This document shows, one piece after another, positions 31,746 through 42,872 of a stretch of DNA of 64,000 bases. Under the pieces are notes generated by a model, which was not told the origin of the DNA, searched no databases, and saw only the letters and a list, made by a program, of their open reading frames with translations. The stretch is from Bryoerythrophyllum caledonicum (Eukaryota > Streptophyta > Bryopsida > Pottiales > Pottiaceae), in NCBI GenBank assembly GCA_963971425.1, contig OZ020517.1, forward strand, positions 28,724,668 through 28,788,667. The letters are read 5' to 3'. A program made the position numbers and the translations under genes. Position 1 is the first letter of the stretch. Each line of letters starts with the position of its first letter.

Positions 31746-33353
31746 TCAGACCTGTGCTTCCACCCGCGGCTCGTACGCTAACGTCGTAAACCGGCGGGCG
31801 AATCCTTGCACGAACGGGCACCGCGGCAACCATCTCCACATCCTCCTGCTCATACTGTACACCAAGACTCTCCGTCTCGCAATCGTGAAACAAATGTAGT
31901 CACCATGACCAAAATAAGTGAACAGCCGCGTCCCTGTATAGGAAATCGCATCAACAAGTCTGTCAACGAGTCTGCACATGCATGGCGCATTCTGAGCATC
32001 GCATAAATTAGGCATAGTCGACATTGCATGAAAGGAAATAGCTAACATGATGCGTGAATCTATACATTACCTGAAATGCTGATGACTTCGTCCAGGACTT
32101 TCTGCGGCATGGAGGTGAGCTTGCACCACCGATCGTCCGCCTCCCGGAGCGCCCAAACGGAGACGCGACTCATGAGAAAATGGCATTGCTTGCTCACGAC
32201 TTCCACCATGAGCAAGGTTCCGTTGCACTCGCAGATTTGCGGCAGCATGAGCTGCGTCTCTTGCATGGACGGGCCTTCCATCTCCCGCCATCGCTCGTGC
32301 GCGAGGTCAAAGGCGAGAACTCCATCAAACCCTAAGGTCATGTCATGAATGTTAGGCTCGAAGTGATTGGATTTGAAAAACAGATATGGGAGTTTACCTG
32401 CGCTGTAGAGGAATCCGTTGCTGTACACCGCGCTGGTTTGATAGTGATGCTCCACAGGATGAGTTTCTACATCTTTCCACGTCTTGGTGAGAGAGCTGTA
32501 AATTTCGGTAACAAGATTCCTGCCACATGTTGAGTTTCGTCCTGCCACCACCACTTTGTACTCTTGCACGTCCTTGTCCATCACCATTCCTGAGAATAAT
32601 TCGTAGGTTAGTCGGCCTCCGAACAATCTTTTGCACCACCGTAAATCTAAACCTAAGAAATCTGACGCAGGCTGATTCCATGACCGTGCTCTCAAAGCGA
32701 AAGAATTCCGATCACTGAGACAATAACCTGCAGCCTGGAAAAAAGGATTAACCTAAGGAAGACGAAGGCAAGGAAATTCGCCCACCTACGATCGGGAACT
32801 TCCAAGCGTTCTTCCGCGGCGGAAGCTCCAGCCACGCCTTACTCAGCGGGTTGCACACGACCATCCTCTCCCCCTGGCGCACGCACAGCAACCCCCCCGC
32901 GGCCGCCACGACGCGCCCCTTGGAGCAGCTCGGGAGGAACCCGAGCGGAAGCCTGAACCAGCAATCCGCGTCCGGGTCGAACGCAACGCACTCACGCCCC
33001 TCTCCTCGAAACAAGTACCACGCCGCGCCCGGCTGCCCGCGAGACTCCCAGAGCGCGGGCGAGTACAGGATGTCGTTGAAGCGCTTGCAGACGCTACGGA
33101 GCCTGAGGAGGCTCGCGAGCGGCAGGTGCGCCAGGACCGAGTCCAGCAGGTGAAGTGGAAGGTTGCGCCATATCTCGGGATCCATACCTGCATGTGCTCG
33201 CCCTCCACCACAAAATCCCTCCCTCTCTGATTCCCGCGATGCTCCTTCTTCTCCACTTCCACAAGATCCCTCACTCTCTGAATATTCCTGCGATGAAGTC
33301 ACTTCTACTTCGAGACCCAGAGCTCGGTCGACAACGGCTTTCCACGAATCCAT
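31746..33353 (-). CDS. F-box protein with kelch-like C-terminal region
   Basis: Four minus-strand exons (33353-32786, 32589-32398, 32331-32071, 31933-31746), all phase-1 introns, encode 402 residues. A Ser/Glu/Gly-rich N-terminus is followed by an F-box at about 57-100 (MDPEIWRNLPLHLLDSVLAH, then LRLRSVCKRFNDIL). The remainder has a plant F-box-associated or kelch-like pattern: ECVAFDPDADCWFRLP, ERMVVCNPLSKAWLELPP and GVLAFDLAHERWREMEGP, each a short beta blade ending in an aromatic. It is most similar in layout to the Arabidopsis At5g15710 type. The F-box would bind SKP1 within an SCF ubiquitin ligase, with the C-terminus recruiting an unknown substrate. The frame is open upstream only through a GTG codon, so ATG 33353 is the start. 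Confidence 0.88.
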
Positions 33354-34790
33354 GGATGCAGTCACCGCACCACAGCTCTTGAACCCAGATCCTCTACCAT
33401 CACGAAGCAGAAAGTCTATCGTTGTGCGAGGATGTGTATGTCAAAAAGCAAGATCACTCTGACTGCGTACAAAGGGAGATCTCTTGTTAGTTGACCAGTT
33501 GACGTCAAAGTAGATGTATTGCTGGGGGTTGTAGTACAAGTACCATTGGTGGGGTATACCATTGGTAGGGTACATGGGTTGTTGTAGAGGGAGCTGGCTG
33601 TATGTATGCGTGTAAGTTCTATACTCTTGGTGTAGAGATTTTTATTGTTCTTCTGTCTGTAAGGAGTGACGTACATGAAGTCAGTGGAGACGTGTGTTGT
33701 AACTTGTGATTTGAAGTGTAAGTTAAGTTGGAGTAGTACTGATCAGTGATCACATGGGCATGATCACCGTGTGTAATTATGTACTCTTTACAGAACTGAC
33801 TCATGCAGAGTACAAAGAGCTAGCAGTAGGACCATGATGCACCTAAGGTAGAGGACACTTTGAGCCATGCGACATGCATGTAGTACAATAATATGGATCC
33901 TCACAAGAGAAATAATATCCACGCTACGAACTTTGAGTGAAGTTTGGATTCATTTTTTTAATTTGAAAGATGACTAATTGGATTTTCTTACTAGAGATTT
34001 GAAAGTAGATTGGACTTCGAGAGGTCCCCGACGATTGTTTGTCGAGTACTCCATTCTTATATTTGATAGCATCCACTAATCACTTGCCATTATTTTGATA
34101 TCTTTTTAATCCACAGTGAAGTACAACATGACTAGCTTAAGACGTAAGGTGTTAGATACAAGTACAAGAGGCCACTCTAGATCCAAGAGGAAAATAGTAT
34201 CCTTCATCTAAGCCTAGCATCGTAGAGCTCAATTTTTTTGCCTAAGCTAGTAACCTTGCATATTAGGTATCATTGTTGTTCATGAGACTCCGTATACTCA
34301 TATTCATTGATTATAAGTTGATTATTTTATGCTGCAGGTACACGCGACATGTATAGAAATAGAGAGCACAATAAGGACCAAAAACGTGTAGGCATACAAT
34401 GGGAGATCGGTTGGTTTACTTCAAACTTTAGGCATTTTCCTTTTTTTTAGCCAAGTAGGGACACAAATTATGTAATATTAGGGTGTGACAATTAGTATTA
34501 CATCCATAATTTTGGAATGAACGGATACTTTATTCACGCCTACCGCCTTCGGAAACCATCTAAGCTCTTCTTCTTCTATATCTAGAGTAATCTTAATTTT
34601 ATCATGCTTAGAAGAAAGTGCATCTTTACATTATTGCGTATTCTTTTGCTTGTGCTTATTATCATAAAAGGTGTAGGAATTCCACGACAATACCCATGTC
34701 CTCTAGGCACAAGTTCAGTGGTGGAACGAACAAACTATTGATTTATTTTATTCATTTTTTATATTTTAAGATATAATAATATTCTATGGT
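33354..34790. other. Intergenic spacer upstream of the F-box gene
   Basis: The first few hundred bases are the F-box promoter side, and the rest is AT-rich. A segment near 34505-34560 (GATACTTTATTCACGCC) resembles 44935-44960 in the acid phosphatase third intron (GACACTTTATTCACGCC), suggesting a small dispersed repeat. Nothing else is recognised. Confidence 0.4.
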
Positions 34791-35290
34791 TGTTTTTTTT
34801 TCCGACACAAGCAAAAGGAACCTTTACTACAGGGAAGGCAAGACTATAAGGCAAACCCCTGCTAGGACCGGCGAGGCCAAGCAAAGCTTGTACCTAGTTT
34901 GTAGTTAGTCTAAGAATGGAGATTAATACTACATCTACTCCTAGTACTGAAGTACAACTTCCAATGCGGTCGTTCGTCGACCCAAGAACTGTGAACTTGA
35001 TTACAACACCATTGTGCTTTGAAACGTTTAGTGATCTCCTCACTTTTCTGCAAAGCCTGCTCACATTTGAGTCTAGTCTTGGCCCACGCATTCTTCCCGT
35101 AGTCCACTAACCCAAGCCACAACTTGGCATGCAATTTTTGCTTTGGCCACCTAGTGTTGTTGAAAGCCGCGTCGTTCCTTTCACACCACAAACACCACAA
35201 GATATTTCCACAAAGGAGAAGCCAAACTTTATTGACTGCTTTAAATCTTTTCGGGATTCAATGAGCCAAAATTCCATGAAACTCTAATAG
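34791..35290 (-). mobile_element. 5'-truncated LINE remnant (post-RT region, UTR, oligo-A)
   Basis: A minus-strand frame ending at 34910 reads KVWLLLCGNILWCLWCERND, then FNNTRWPKQKLHAKLWLGL. This is the pattern seen after the reverse transcriptase of plant L1-type LINEs (the zinc-binding RT C-terminal region). About 110 bp of 3' UTR-like sequence follow and end in an oligo-A run (plus-strand T run at about 34793-34801), as expected for LINE insertion. The 5' part is missing; the open frame is preceded by a stop at about 35265. Confidence 0.55.
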
Positions 35291-35573
35291 TCTATGATTG
35301 GTTATAACATCACTTTTACATTTCACCTCCTTCTTTGTCCTTTTATCACAATCTAGAAAAATTATTGGAAGATGATAGAGCTTCACTTATTAAACTTTCA
35401 CCACTTCACGTAGCATTCACATCCAAAGTTAGTCTTAAAATATAACACTGTTGCACTAAAAATCATATATTACTATTAAATAAAATTGACATTCATTGAT
35501 GATTAATGTTATGGTGAAAGACATCCTTTCAATGCTCTAGGTGACTAAATGAGTGAGTTTACAAAGAACTCTA

Positions 35574-36314
35574 CACCGTTCCCTGAATATAGTGTAGACT
35601 AGACTATTTGAAATTTCCTACAGTAATTTCATTAAACGCAAATTAAAGTGGTCCACTTGAATTTTCCATCCACATCAAATCATGTCCATTAGAAATAGTG
35701 TGGCTTATTTCAAAATAAAAGACACGGGAATTGATGTGGATAAGTTTTTACAAGTTGTACTCAAAACCAAAATTATAATATAATAACATAATAATAACAT
35801 AATAACATAATAAAATAATAACATGATAATATAATAACATAATAAAATAATATAACATAATAAAATAATATAACATAATATTATTATTTTAAAACATAAG
35901 AATATAACATAAGAATATTAACAAAATATTATAATATAATATAATATAATATAATATAATATTAACATAAGAATATTAACAAAATATTATAATATAATAT
36001 AATATAATATTAACATAAGAATAAAACATAATACTATAATAATAACATAATAATAACATAATAACATAAAAATAACATATAACATAATAATAACATATAA
36101 CATAATAACATATATTATCATATTAATACTATATATAATTATAACATATATAATAATAACATATATAATTATAACATATATAATTATAACATATATAATT
36201 ATAACATATATAATAATAACATATTAATACTATATTAATAACCAAAATTGATGTGGTCCACCTCAATTTTCATCCACATTACCTATACCTCCACACTATA
36301 ATCAGTGAACGGTG
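35574..36314 (+). mobile_element. MITE family B, copy 3, expanded by AT-rich repeat
   Basis: TA-flanked element with left end CACCGTTCCCTGAATATAGTG and right end CACTATAATCAGTGAACGGTG. At 741 bp it is nearly four times the 199-bp copies, because about 470 bp of AT-rich simple repeat lies inside it. Confidence 0.7.
35769..36240. repeat. AT-rich simple repeat inside MITE B3
   Basis: About 470 bp built from irregular ATAACATAATA, TATAATATAA and ATTATAACATAT units, with sub-blocks that repeat as larger units. It contains almost no G. Confidence 0.85.
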
Positions 36315-36926
36315 TACTGCACAAGTTATGTTCCAAGGTCATCACCACTTTAATCAAATAAAAGATATTAACAAGTAAATATATTCAAAGGAGTTTCAAT
36401 AACAATAGGGGGTATCATGACATTCTTTGGAGGTCAATACTTCAAAATTGGGAATGAAATCTCATCCAAATGAAAGTTACAGGGGGTAACAGTCTTTTTC
36501 ATTAAAGAATAACAATCTCCTTATGTCATTTGGAGAATAAATCTCACCATTTTTATTCTCCATCTCCACTCTGAGAGGTATAATTTAATTTGCACAATAC
36601 ATGATGAGCATGTGTTTGACCAAAATCTCGCATTCCAAGAAGATGTTCATGCTAGAAATTGACTAACCGAAAATTGAAGCATGATTTTCTCACGAAGGAA
36701 TCAGAAGACAATTTGAACATATCCATTGATACATCCAAACCCAACCTCCACGCCATCCACATTATTCTTTGATAGTACTACATGGTGCAATTTTTCGTCC
36801 CATTTTTTCAAAGTGCCTAGAGACTACTCCTACCGTGTGGTGGTCCACACAATATGTATTACAACTTTCGCATGCAAGCAGTTCAGCCTAGGGAAATGAA
36901 CTTCACAAGCGTCCATTTGACTACTA
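36315..36926. other. Intergenic spacer, nothing recognised
   Basis: AT-rich DNA between MITE copies B3 and B4. No open frame or repeat end is seen. Confidence 0.45.
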
Positions 36927-37125
36927 CACTAAACACTGAATATAGTGTAGAGGGAATATTGATGTAGATCACCCACACTAATTTCCATCAAAGCATGTGT
37001 ATGCCAAGTTCTGATTGGTTATTTGTTCTCAAGCAAGTGTGTGTCAGTCAACAATTGCATGTAAATTTTCAATTAGTGTAGGAAATTTCAAATAGTCTAG
37101 TCTACACTATATTCACGGAACGGTG
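36927..37125 (-). mobile_element. MITE family B, copy 4 (short, inverted)
   Basis: A 199-bp TA-flanked element, the reverse-complement counterpart of 23752-23950. Left end CACTAAACACTGAATATAGTG, right end ACTATATTCACGGAACGGTG. Confidence 0.8.
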
Positions 37126-38029
37126 TAGCTCACTCCAACCCCCATTTTTTGGCCCACCATGTGCAACCATTCGTACATCTTTGCAATGGCAATGAGGGCT
37201 TTTAGGTCACAGCCAAGACCCGATTGCAAAATATTCTGTCTACGCACTTGGTCGTTCGTTGCTACTACAATGATTTTCAATGATTCAAGTGCATGGGGAT
37301 CTGATTCTTTGCTTTGCTTTCAAAAATCCCCCAGTAAAATAGAACATGCTCAGCAAAGCCATGTTATGGGTACTAATACTGATCTCAATCTCTAAAGAAA
37401 GCGTTCCACGACAAATCCTTCAGTACAATCATTCATTCTTTCGCAACCACACGACTTCTTATTGGAAAACACTGATTCAGAGACCAAAAAAATCCTGCTG
37501 GTAACAAACAGAAGAACATTTCTTGCAAAACAATGCCTATTCGTGAAACTCACATTGATCCCAAAACCATGATACATGTGGCTCAAAAGGAATTCTGAAA
37601 GAAAAAACCACACAAAATGAAAGAAGGGATAAAAGAACAAATTATTGCAAGTAATGTAATAATGATCGTAGCAAGAACCAAAAAGAAACATACTTTTGTG
37701 AGGTAAACCTTATAAGTGAAATATTCTTCTCATGGGTGGTGAAGTCTCATTCTCCTACCACACCACAAACGTTTACAAAGTATCAATGTGCAACATCAAA
37801 GTGCATGATTATAAGATCCCCTATCATACTACTAAAATCATAATCTACGCGGTGAACCATGCAGTCAACCGTGCAGTGAATCATGTTACCTTTTTTTTTT
37901 AATAGTTTGTAATATAAAAACTACATTAAATGGTTGGACTAATGCGGCGCTAAGCAAGCGCCAATTGCTAGTGTAGTATAGAAACCTCAATTTACAAGGA
38001 GAGCAACTTAAGCTACGAAACCTTCCCAC
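37126..38029. other. ERF 3' flank and spacer
   Basis: This lies downstream of the minus-strand ERF gene. Open frames at 37159-37395 (plus) and 37392-37691 (minus) show no domain and are not supported. Confidence 0.4.
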
Positions 38030-38072
38030 GAACATTTTAGAACATTCTAGAACATTCTAGAACATTCTAGAA
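38030..38072. promoter_or_regulatory. Heat-shock-element array overlapping the ERF stop codon
   Basis: From 38040 to 38072 the sequence is an uninterrupted alternation of GAA and TTC at 5-bp spacing (GAA-ca-TTC-ta repeated), giving seven perfect units. One more GAA stands at 38030, with an imperfect TTT between. The array is also a 10-bp tandem repeat (AACATTCTAG). The stop codon of the minus-strand ERF gene (38067-38069) lies inside it. This is far better than the three units usually needed for heat-shock-factor binding, but function is not shown. Confidence 0.55.
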
Positions 38073-39332
38073 CGAACAGAAAGAGAGCGGGCTTGAAAAC
38101 AAATTTGGCGGGGAAATACCTTGAAACTGGAACGACGTGGCCATGGCCATGGCGCTGGAATCCTCGCCATAGCCATGGCGATCCGGCGACGACGAAGGAG
38201 CTGCAGGATGAGTCTCCATCGACGATGCCGCGGAGGATGATGGTCCGAGAGGAGTGCGAGGATGATCTCCGTCGCGTTGCCGCTGCTGCAGGGAATGAGT
38301 TGAGCCGGCGGTGTTGTTGGCTTGAGCCTGTGCGAGTTTTTTGGTTCGGGTTGTGGTGAGGAGCTGCACGTTGCGGCCGCTGGCGGCGCGGAGCGGGAAG
38401 TTGAGGAGCGCGCGGGAGCCGCGCAGGCGGATGGCAGCGTCGTCGTACGCCAGGGCAGCGGCGAGCGCGGTGTCGAACGTGCCGAGCCACAGGCGCGAGC
38501 CGTGCCGGCTGGAGTCGCGGATCTCCGCCGCGAACTTCCCCCAGGGTCGTTGGCGCACGCCTCGGTAGTGCGATTGCCGCGTGTGCGCTCTGCGGACGCG
38601 TCGCGCAGGAGCCGGAGCTGGATCCGTCGTTGGAGCTTTCCAAGTCGGAGGCGCGGATGCAGCTTGTGGAGGAGGAGGAGGAGGAGCAGTAGCGGTTGTG
38701 GTCGTGCTACTCTTGCAGTGCGGTGACAGGAGCGTCCACTGGCCGTTCTTGGTGAAGCTGAGTTCAAGAAACATGTCGTCGACGTCGCCTTCGTCGAGGA
38801 GATTGAGCTCGTGTGCGGTATCGCCGTAGGAGAGCTGCGTGCCGGTCGATTGGCTTGCGGTTGATTCGTCCTGGAACGGAATTGCGTCAGGCGTTGAGTA
38901 GTTCGTGGCCGCCTCGGGTGTGCATCGGGCGTGAGTGACCGGGAATGTGGAGGGGCGGCCGCTTGTTCCAGATGACGACGATTTGCGCGCACAATGCACG
39001 AAGAGTTGCGTGCCGTTGCGGTGCGCGCTCCTGTAGAACGATTCATGGCTTGCGCTCGATTCGTCCTGGGGGAGAACAGCGTCAGATGTCGAGTAGTTTG
39101 TATCCGCCTCGGGCGTGCATCGACCGTGAGGGAGCGGGAATGTGCAGAGGCGACCGCTTGTTCCAGGTGGCGAAGACTTGCTCCCTGCACAATGCACCTG
39201 CGGATGATTCTGGTGAGAGAGGAGTCCGGTCTCGTGATTGAGGTCGTTGAACAGGAAGCTTTCGAAACTTGACAACCCTGGCATTGATTCGTACTCCATA
39301 ACTGCGACCTTCGCTTCGATTGTGCTTAGCAT
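38067..39332 (-). CDS. AP2/ERF transcription factor, intronless, 421 aa
   Basis: A single exon encodes 421 residues. One AP2 domain lies at about 255-313: [19 protein letters not shown], then [19 protein letters not shown] and ending RALLNFPL. Ala and Asp stand at the two positions in FAAEIRD that mark the ERF rather than the DREB subfamily, so GCC-box binding is expected. N-terminal to it are an acidic segment ([15 protein letters not shown], a possible activation motif), a poly-Thr/poly-Pro run and a basic stretch before the domain. Residues about 46-111 and 112-168 form a tandem duplication ([11 protein letters not shown] against [25 protein letters not shown] against [15 protein letters not shown]). 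The stop codon lies in a heat-shock-element array. A long open frame one base out of register is a shadow of GC-rich codons. Confidence 0.92.
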   Translation of the reverse strand: MLSTIEAKVAVMEYESMPGLSSFESFLFNDLNHETGLLSHQNHPQVHCAGSKSSPPGTSGRLCTFPLPHGRCTPEADTNYSTSDAVLPQDESSASHESFYRSAHRNGTQLFVHCARKSSSSGTSGRPSTFPVTHARCTPEAATNYSTPDAIPFQDESTASQSTGTQLSYGDTAHELNLLDEGDVDDMFLELSFTKNGQWTLLSPHCKSSTTTTATAPPPPPPQAASAPPTWKAPTTDPAPAPARRVRRAHTRQSHYRGVRQRPWGKFAAEIRDSSRHGSRLWLGTFDTALAAALAYDDAAIRLRGSRALLNFPLRAASGRNVQLLTTTRTKKLAQAQANNTAGSTHSLQQRQRDGDHPRTPLGPSSSAASSMETHPAAPSSSPDRHGYGEDSSAMAMATSFQFQGISPPNLFSSPLSFCSF

Positions 39333-40542
39333 GTTTGAGAATTCTCCAATTTGAAGATATATGCTTGCCCGGATAAATCAAGAAGCTATCCAAACCCTGT
39401 CATCGTTTTATCCTGCTCAACCGTGAACGTTTTCAAACTCTCAAGGGCTGAGAAAAATGATTCTCTCGAGACACCTCTGCGAACAGATCGCACGGACCAA
39501 CAACACTGCGACATAGATTCACAAACCCGGTGCTCTAAGAGAACTATATGCTGCTGGGATGAAACAGTGAAACAAGTCAAAATATGAGTCAGTACCGGCA
39601 GTCAAACATTTTGCGCAACATAGAATTCTTCACGACGATTAAAGTAAATTTGACTGCTGTATTGGTCTATTCATATGAATTTCAGCATATCCGTTTCTCT
39701 TTAGTGATGGAAGATCGATAAGTTCCTAATCTACTAATCTACCTTCAAGGCTGCACTGGTGGTGCCATGCTTGTCTCCTGATGCTGTAGGAACTTGTAGA
39801 ATGTGCAGTGGTAACGGGTGCTTTCTCTTTTATCGACCTGGTATGGCGGAGTGATGGAATTTATGAAGCACCCTGTGGTTGAATTTTTTGTTCACAGTGA
39901 CGAGCCGCAACGCTGCAGCTGGACCGCGTTTCATGAACCATCACCACCTTTTTCACTGGGCTACGCATCCGATTCTACTTCGTGGTCGGAGACTTTGGAG
40001 GTCCAGTACTTTTGAGACGTACGTACCAGGTACACACCAACTCCTTCACTAAAACGTCACCCGAGTTTCTAAGACCAACATGCATGTCAGTTCATGTCTT
40101 AATATCAATCAATTTGGGACGAAATGTTGAACATTCAAACTCCCTGGAAGCAATATTTGTAGAGTTTGGGACATGTTCAAAAAATTAGGACTCTTAAAGT
40201 CAATGATCACCATCGTCCAGTTTTCCGACTTCAAGATTTTAGTGAAGAATTCAAGCTGTACTGTCGGTCGACCAACACGACTTGCCTTTGCATGCACTTT
40301 GCAAGCCAATTCTTCAGAATTAGGAATTGATGCAGTGTCGTTAGTGATCTTGTACTTGATACGACACTAAAATTCTTGCAACCAAGTTGTCGCTCGTGGG
40401 GCAGGCGTCGTTGACAAACTACTAACACGTAAGGAGACAGGCGTAGTTCAGGAAAGGTTTTCGCAGACTAAAATAATGAGTTGATGTCATCATGGCCTCA
40501 GTCATAGATTCTTGACCCCTAAATAACCAAGCCATTTTCACA
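39333..40542. promoter_or_regulatory. ERF upstream region
   Basis: The first several hundred bases should hold the ERF promoter. I see no further gene. Short open frames on both strands lack recognisable content. Confidence 0.35.
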
Positions 40543-40965
40543 CCAGAAACACTCCAAAACTGCTCGTTTCAGTCCAGTGAGTAAAGAAGAAAACCAAAAC
40601 TTTTATTTCTAGTTCGAACCGTAGGATCTCAGTTAAGACTTATTTGGTAAAATACTCACAGAATTTCATAAACTTTGACCGCAGGGATTGAAAGATAATA
40701 GTGTTTGAAGTTCACAAAAGGGTTCCTTTTCTTCCCTGCGTTTAGTGGATCAGTAGACTTTGACTTCACTTGGTATCCAATTTTTTCATCACACAAGGTT
40801 TAAATTCATTACCACCATGTTAAGCATGATATTAGCTCCTCGTACACCAATTTTTAGAGGTAAAAAAAGGGCGTAGCATATTCAAAAAAAATGTGCAAGG
40901 AGTGGAGGTTCAAAAATTGTCAATTCACGTTTTATTTTTTTGTTAGCTGAATATGCTTTAGAATG
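40543..40965 (+). repeat. Dispersed repeat F, copy 2
   Basis: Matches 12228-12640 at roughly 80 percent by eye. It is followed about 135 bp later by repeat E copy 2, so the two repeats may once have been parts of one larger element. Confidence 0.65.
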
Positions 40966-41100
40966 AGAATCCAAATGGTCCATAAGAAGGTTTACACCAC
41001 ATAATGTTGTGGGAAAAAAAAAGTAAAAAATATGAAGATCTGTAAGTTTTGTGTGGAAAAGAAGAAGATTTTTTGGTCCTTGCCCGACAATGTGCAATAA

Positions 41101-41533
41101 TAGAGTTATCCGCAAAGTACCCCAAATCCTCAGTTTCTAACCTGTAAAATGGAAAAGCCAGGGTCGCCGAGTCCACTGGCAGGGTTTCACTGTAGACCTA
41201 GAATAGAACACTGGATAGACTAGTTTTTGAGCCTTAGAATTCCCAAACTCGAGTTTGTGCCTGGCTTTTATTTTAAGCAATCATTGACCCTTCACATCAT
41301 GCACAACTCTAGGATGTAGGATACATGCCAGAGTGTCATGACGTTCATGATTGTTCTTGTTTTTTTTTTGGGAGATTTGTGCCACTTGTGCCATAAATAA
41401 CACCTCCTCAAAACCCTCAAACCCTGAATTTTTTTCACAGGATTACTTTGCGGCTACACTCAAATACAGGTTAGATTCCCTTTTGCATGAAAAAAGGAGG
41501 ACAAAAGACCGGTTCCCTTTACAAATAACTCAA
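41101..41533 (+). repeat. Dispersed repeat E, copy 2
   Basis: Near-identical to 9204-9644. Sharp ends in both copies against unrelated flanks suggest a recent copy event. Confidence 0.8.
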
Positions 41534-42246
41534 ATGTGTGAAAATGTTTGACTTGGATTTATATGCTATTTTTCACTGAGAAAAGAGATTTTTTTTGAAA
41601 TTATGAGAGGAAATAATATTATTTGCTGGTATTCAAAACCTCACGTTCAATAGAGTGTCCTAGCAAAAGTTTTTGGAGCTGCCCAACGTGCTTGTTCTCC
41701 CCAATTGAAATTCAAAACCCTAAAACTCTTTCATGAAATGTCGGATTTAGGAAAAAAATATTCTCCCACTGAGGTCTTAGTAATGTCCTTCTACAGTAAA
41801 ATTTCAAAGTGGAATATCGGACCAAACTTTCAAAAAGCCCATTTTTGACACTTGGTCCTTTACGGGTTAACAGGGATGCTATTTAACACTTGAACATCAT
41901 TCATGTCACGAATCACTTATATAACTCGTCTTCAGTCAAAGATTCCCTTTCAGTAATGAGCTGATGATTCTTAGTCATGATTTCCGAAGTACATATATAT
42001 TATGCCTCTGGGGCTCTGATTGAAGTTACAAGACCTCATACTCAGATAATAACTGATAGCATAAAATAAAATTTTAAGAATCAATATCCAGAATCTGCTA
42101 CATAGAAATAAATTTGTTTGCCAAATTTCCGGAACATACAGTTGCAGAAAACATCCTTCCTCTGAATATCACGTGGGGTAGTCAAATTTGGACCAATCAA
42201 ATAACATTCAACACCGCAATCGAATGTTCAAGAGTCAAATGTACTA
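41534..42246. other. Intergenic DNA, nothing recognised
   Basis: AT-rich spacer between repeat E2 and MITE A3; no coding or repeat signal is seen. Confidence 0.45.
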
Positions 42247-42718
42247 AGGTAAGCCCCCTAAAACCGACAAGCTAAGTAATGTGCATATACTGTATATGGA
42301 GAGAGGAGATGATTATACTATTATTTTTGAGTGATAGCCAATAGAATTACAATTCCAACCCAAGTGATTTCATATTTTTTTGATGAAAACTTAACTAGTT
42401 ATGAATTTTCAAATTGTGCAGCCATGTTTAGTGGGTGGCTAGCACTAGGTACCCCCGTAACCAACGACCAAAAGCAAGGGTCTTGACTAATAGCAAACCT
42501 CCATTTGGAACTTGTAACCAACGACCAAAAGCAAGGGTCTTGACTAATAGCAAACCTCCATTTGGAACTTGTAACCAACGACCAAAAGCAAGGGTCTTGA
42601 CTAATAGCAAACCTCCATTTGGAACTTAGTTGGTGGTGATGGGATGGAAGAGGTTCGGATATACCCCAATTTTATAGGCGTTGGCTATGGGTTTTGATTG
42701 GTTATGGGGTGCTTACCT
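42247..42718 (+). mobile_element. MITE family A, copy 3, with internal triplication
   Basis: TA-flanked element starting AGGTAAGCCCCCTAAAACC and ending GGGGTGCTTACCT. It is 472 bp because a 57-bp internal unit (42457-42627) is present three times; the other copies carry it once. Confidence 0.8.
42457..42627 (+). repeat. 57-bp tandem triplication inside MITE A3
   Basis: Three essentially identical 57-bp units start at 42457, 42514 and 42571. Each begins GTAACCAACGACCAAAAGC and ends near CCATTTGGAACTT. The identity implies recent amplification. Confidence 0.9.
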
Positions 42719-42872
42719 TAGTCAGAGCAAGGTTTGATGATCTTTTTGACAATTCCTTCTTTGAATGTAAGTGCTAAATTCTTAGCCAAGTTACTGGTAA
42801 TCCATCATTTGCAGCAACAAATCTAGACGTCTCATGATGTGACATCCGCTACTAAAAAGGTGGGGTGATTAA

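Noticed and set aside
32843-33274. A 143-codon minus-strand frame overlapping F-box exon 1 in another register
   Set aside because: It is Arg/Ser-rich GC-driven noise; the F-box frame is clear.
38057-39190. A 377-codon open frame on the minus strand, one base out of register with the ERF gene
   Set aside because: It is Arg/Ser/Thr-rich with no domain, while the other frame gives a complete AP2 domain. The openness comes from GC-rich codons.
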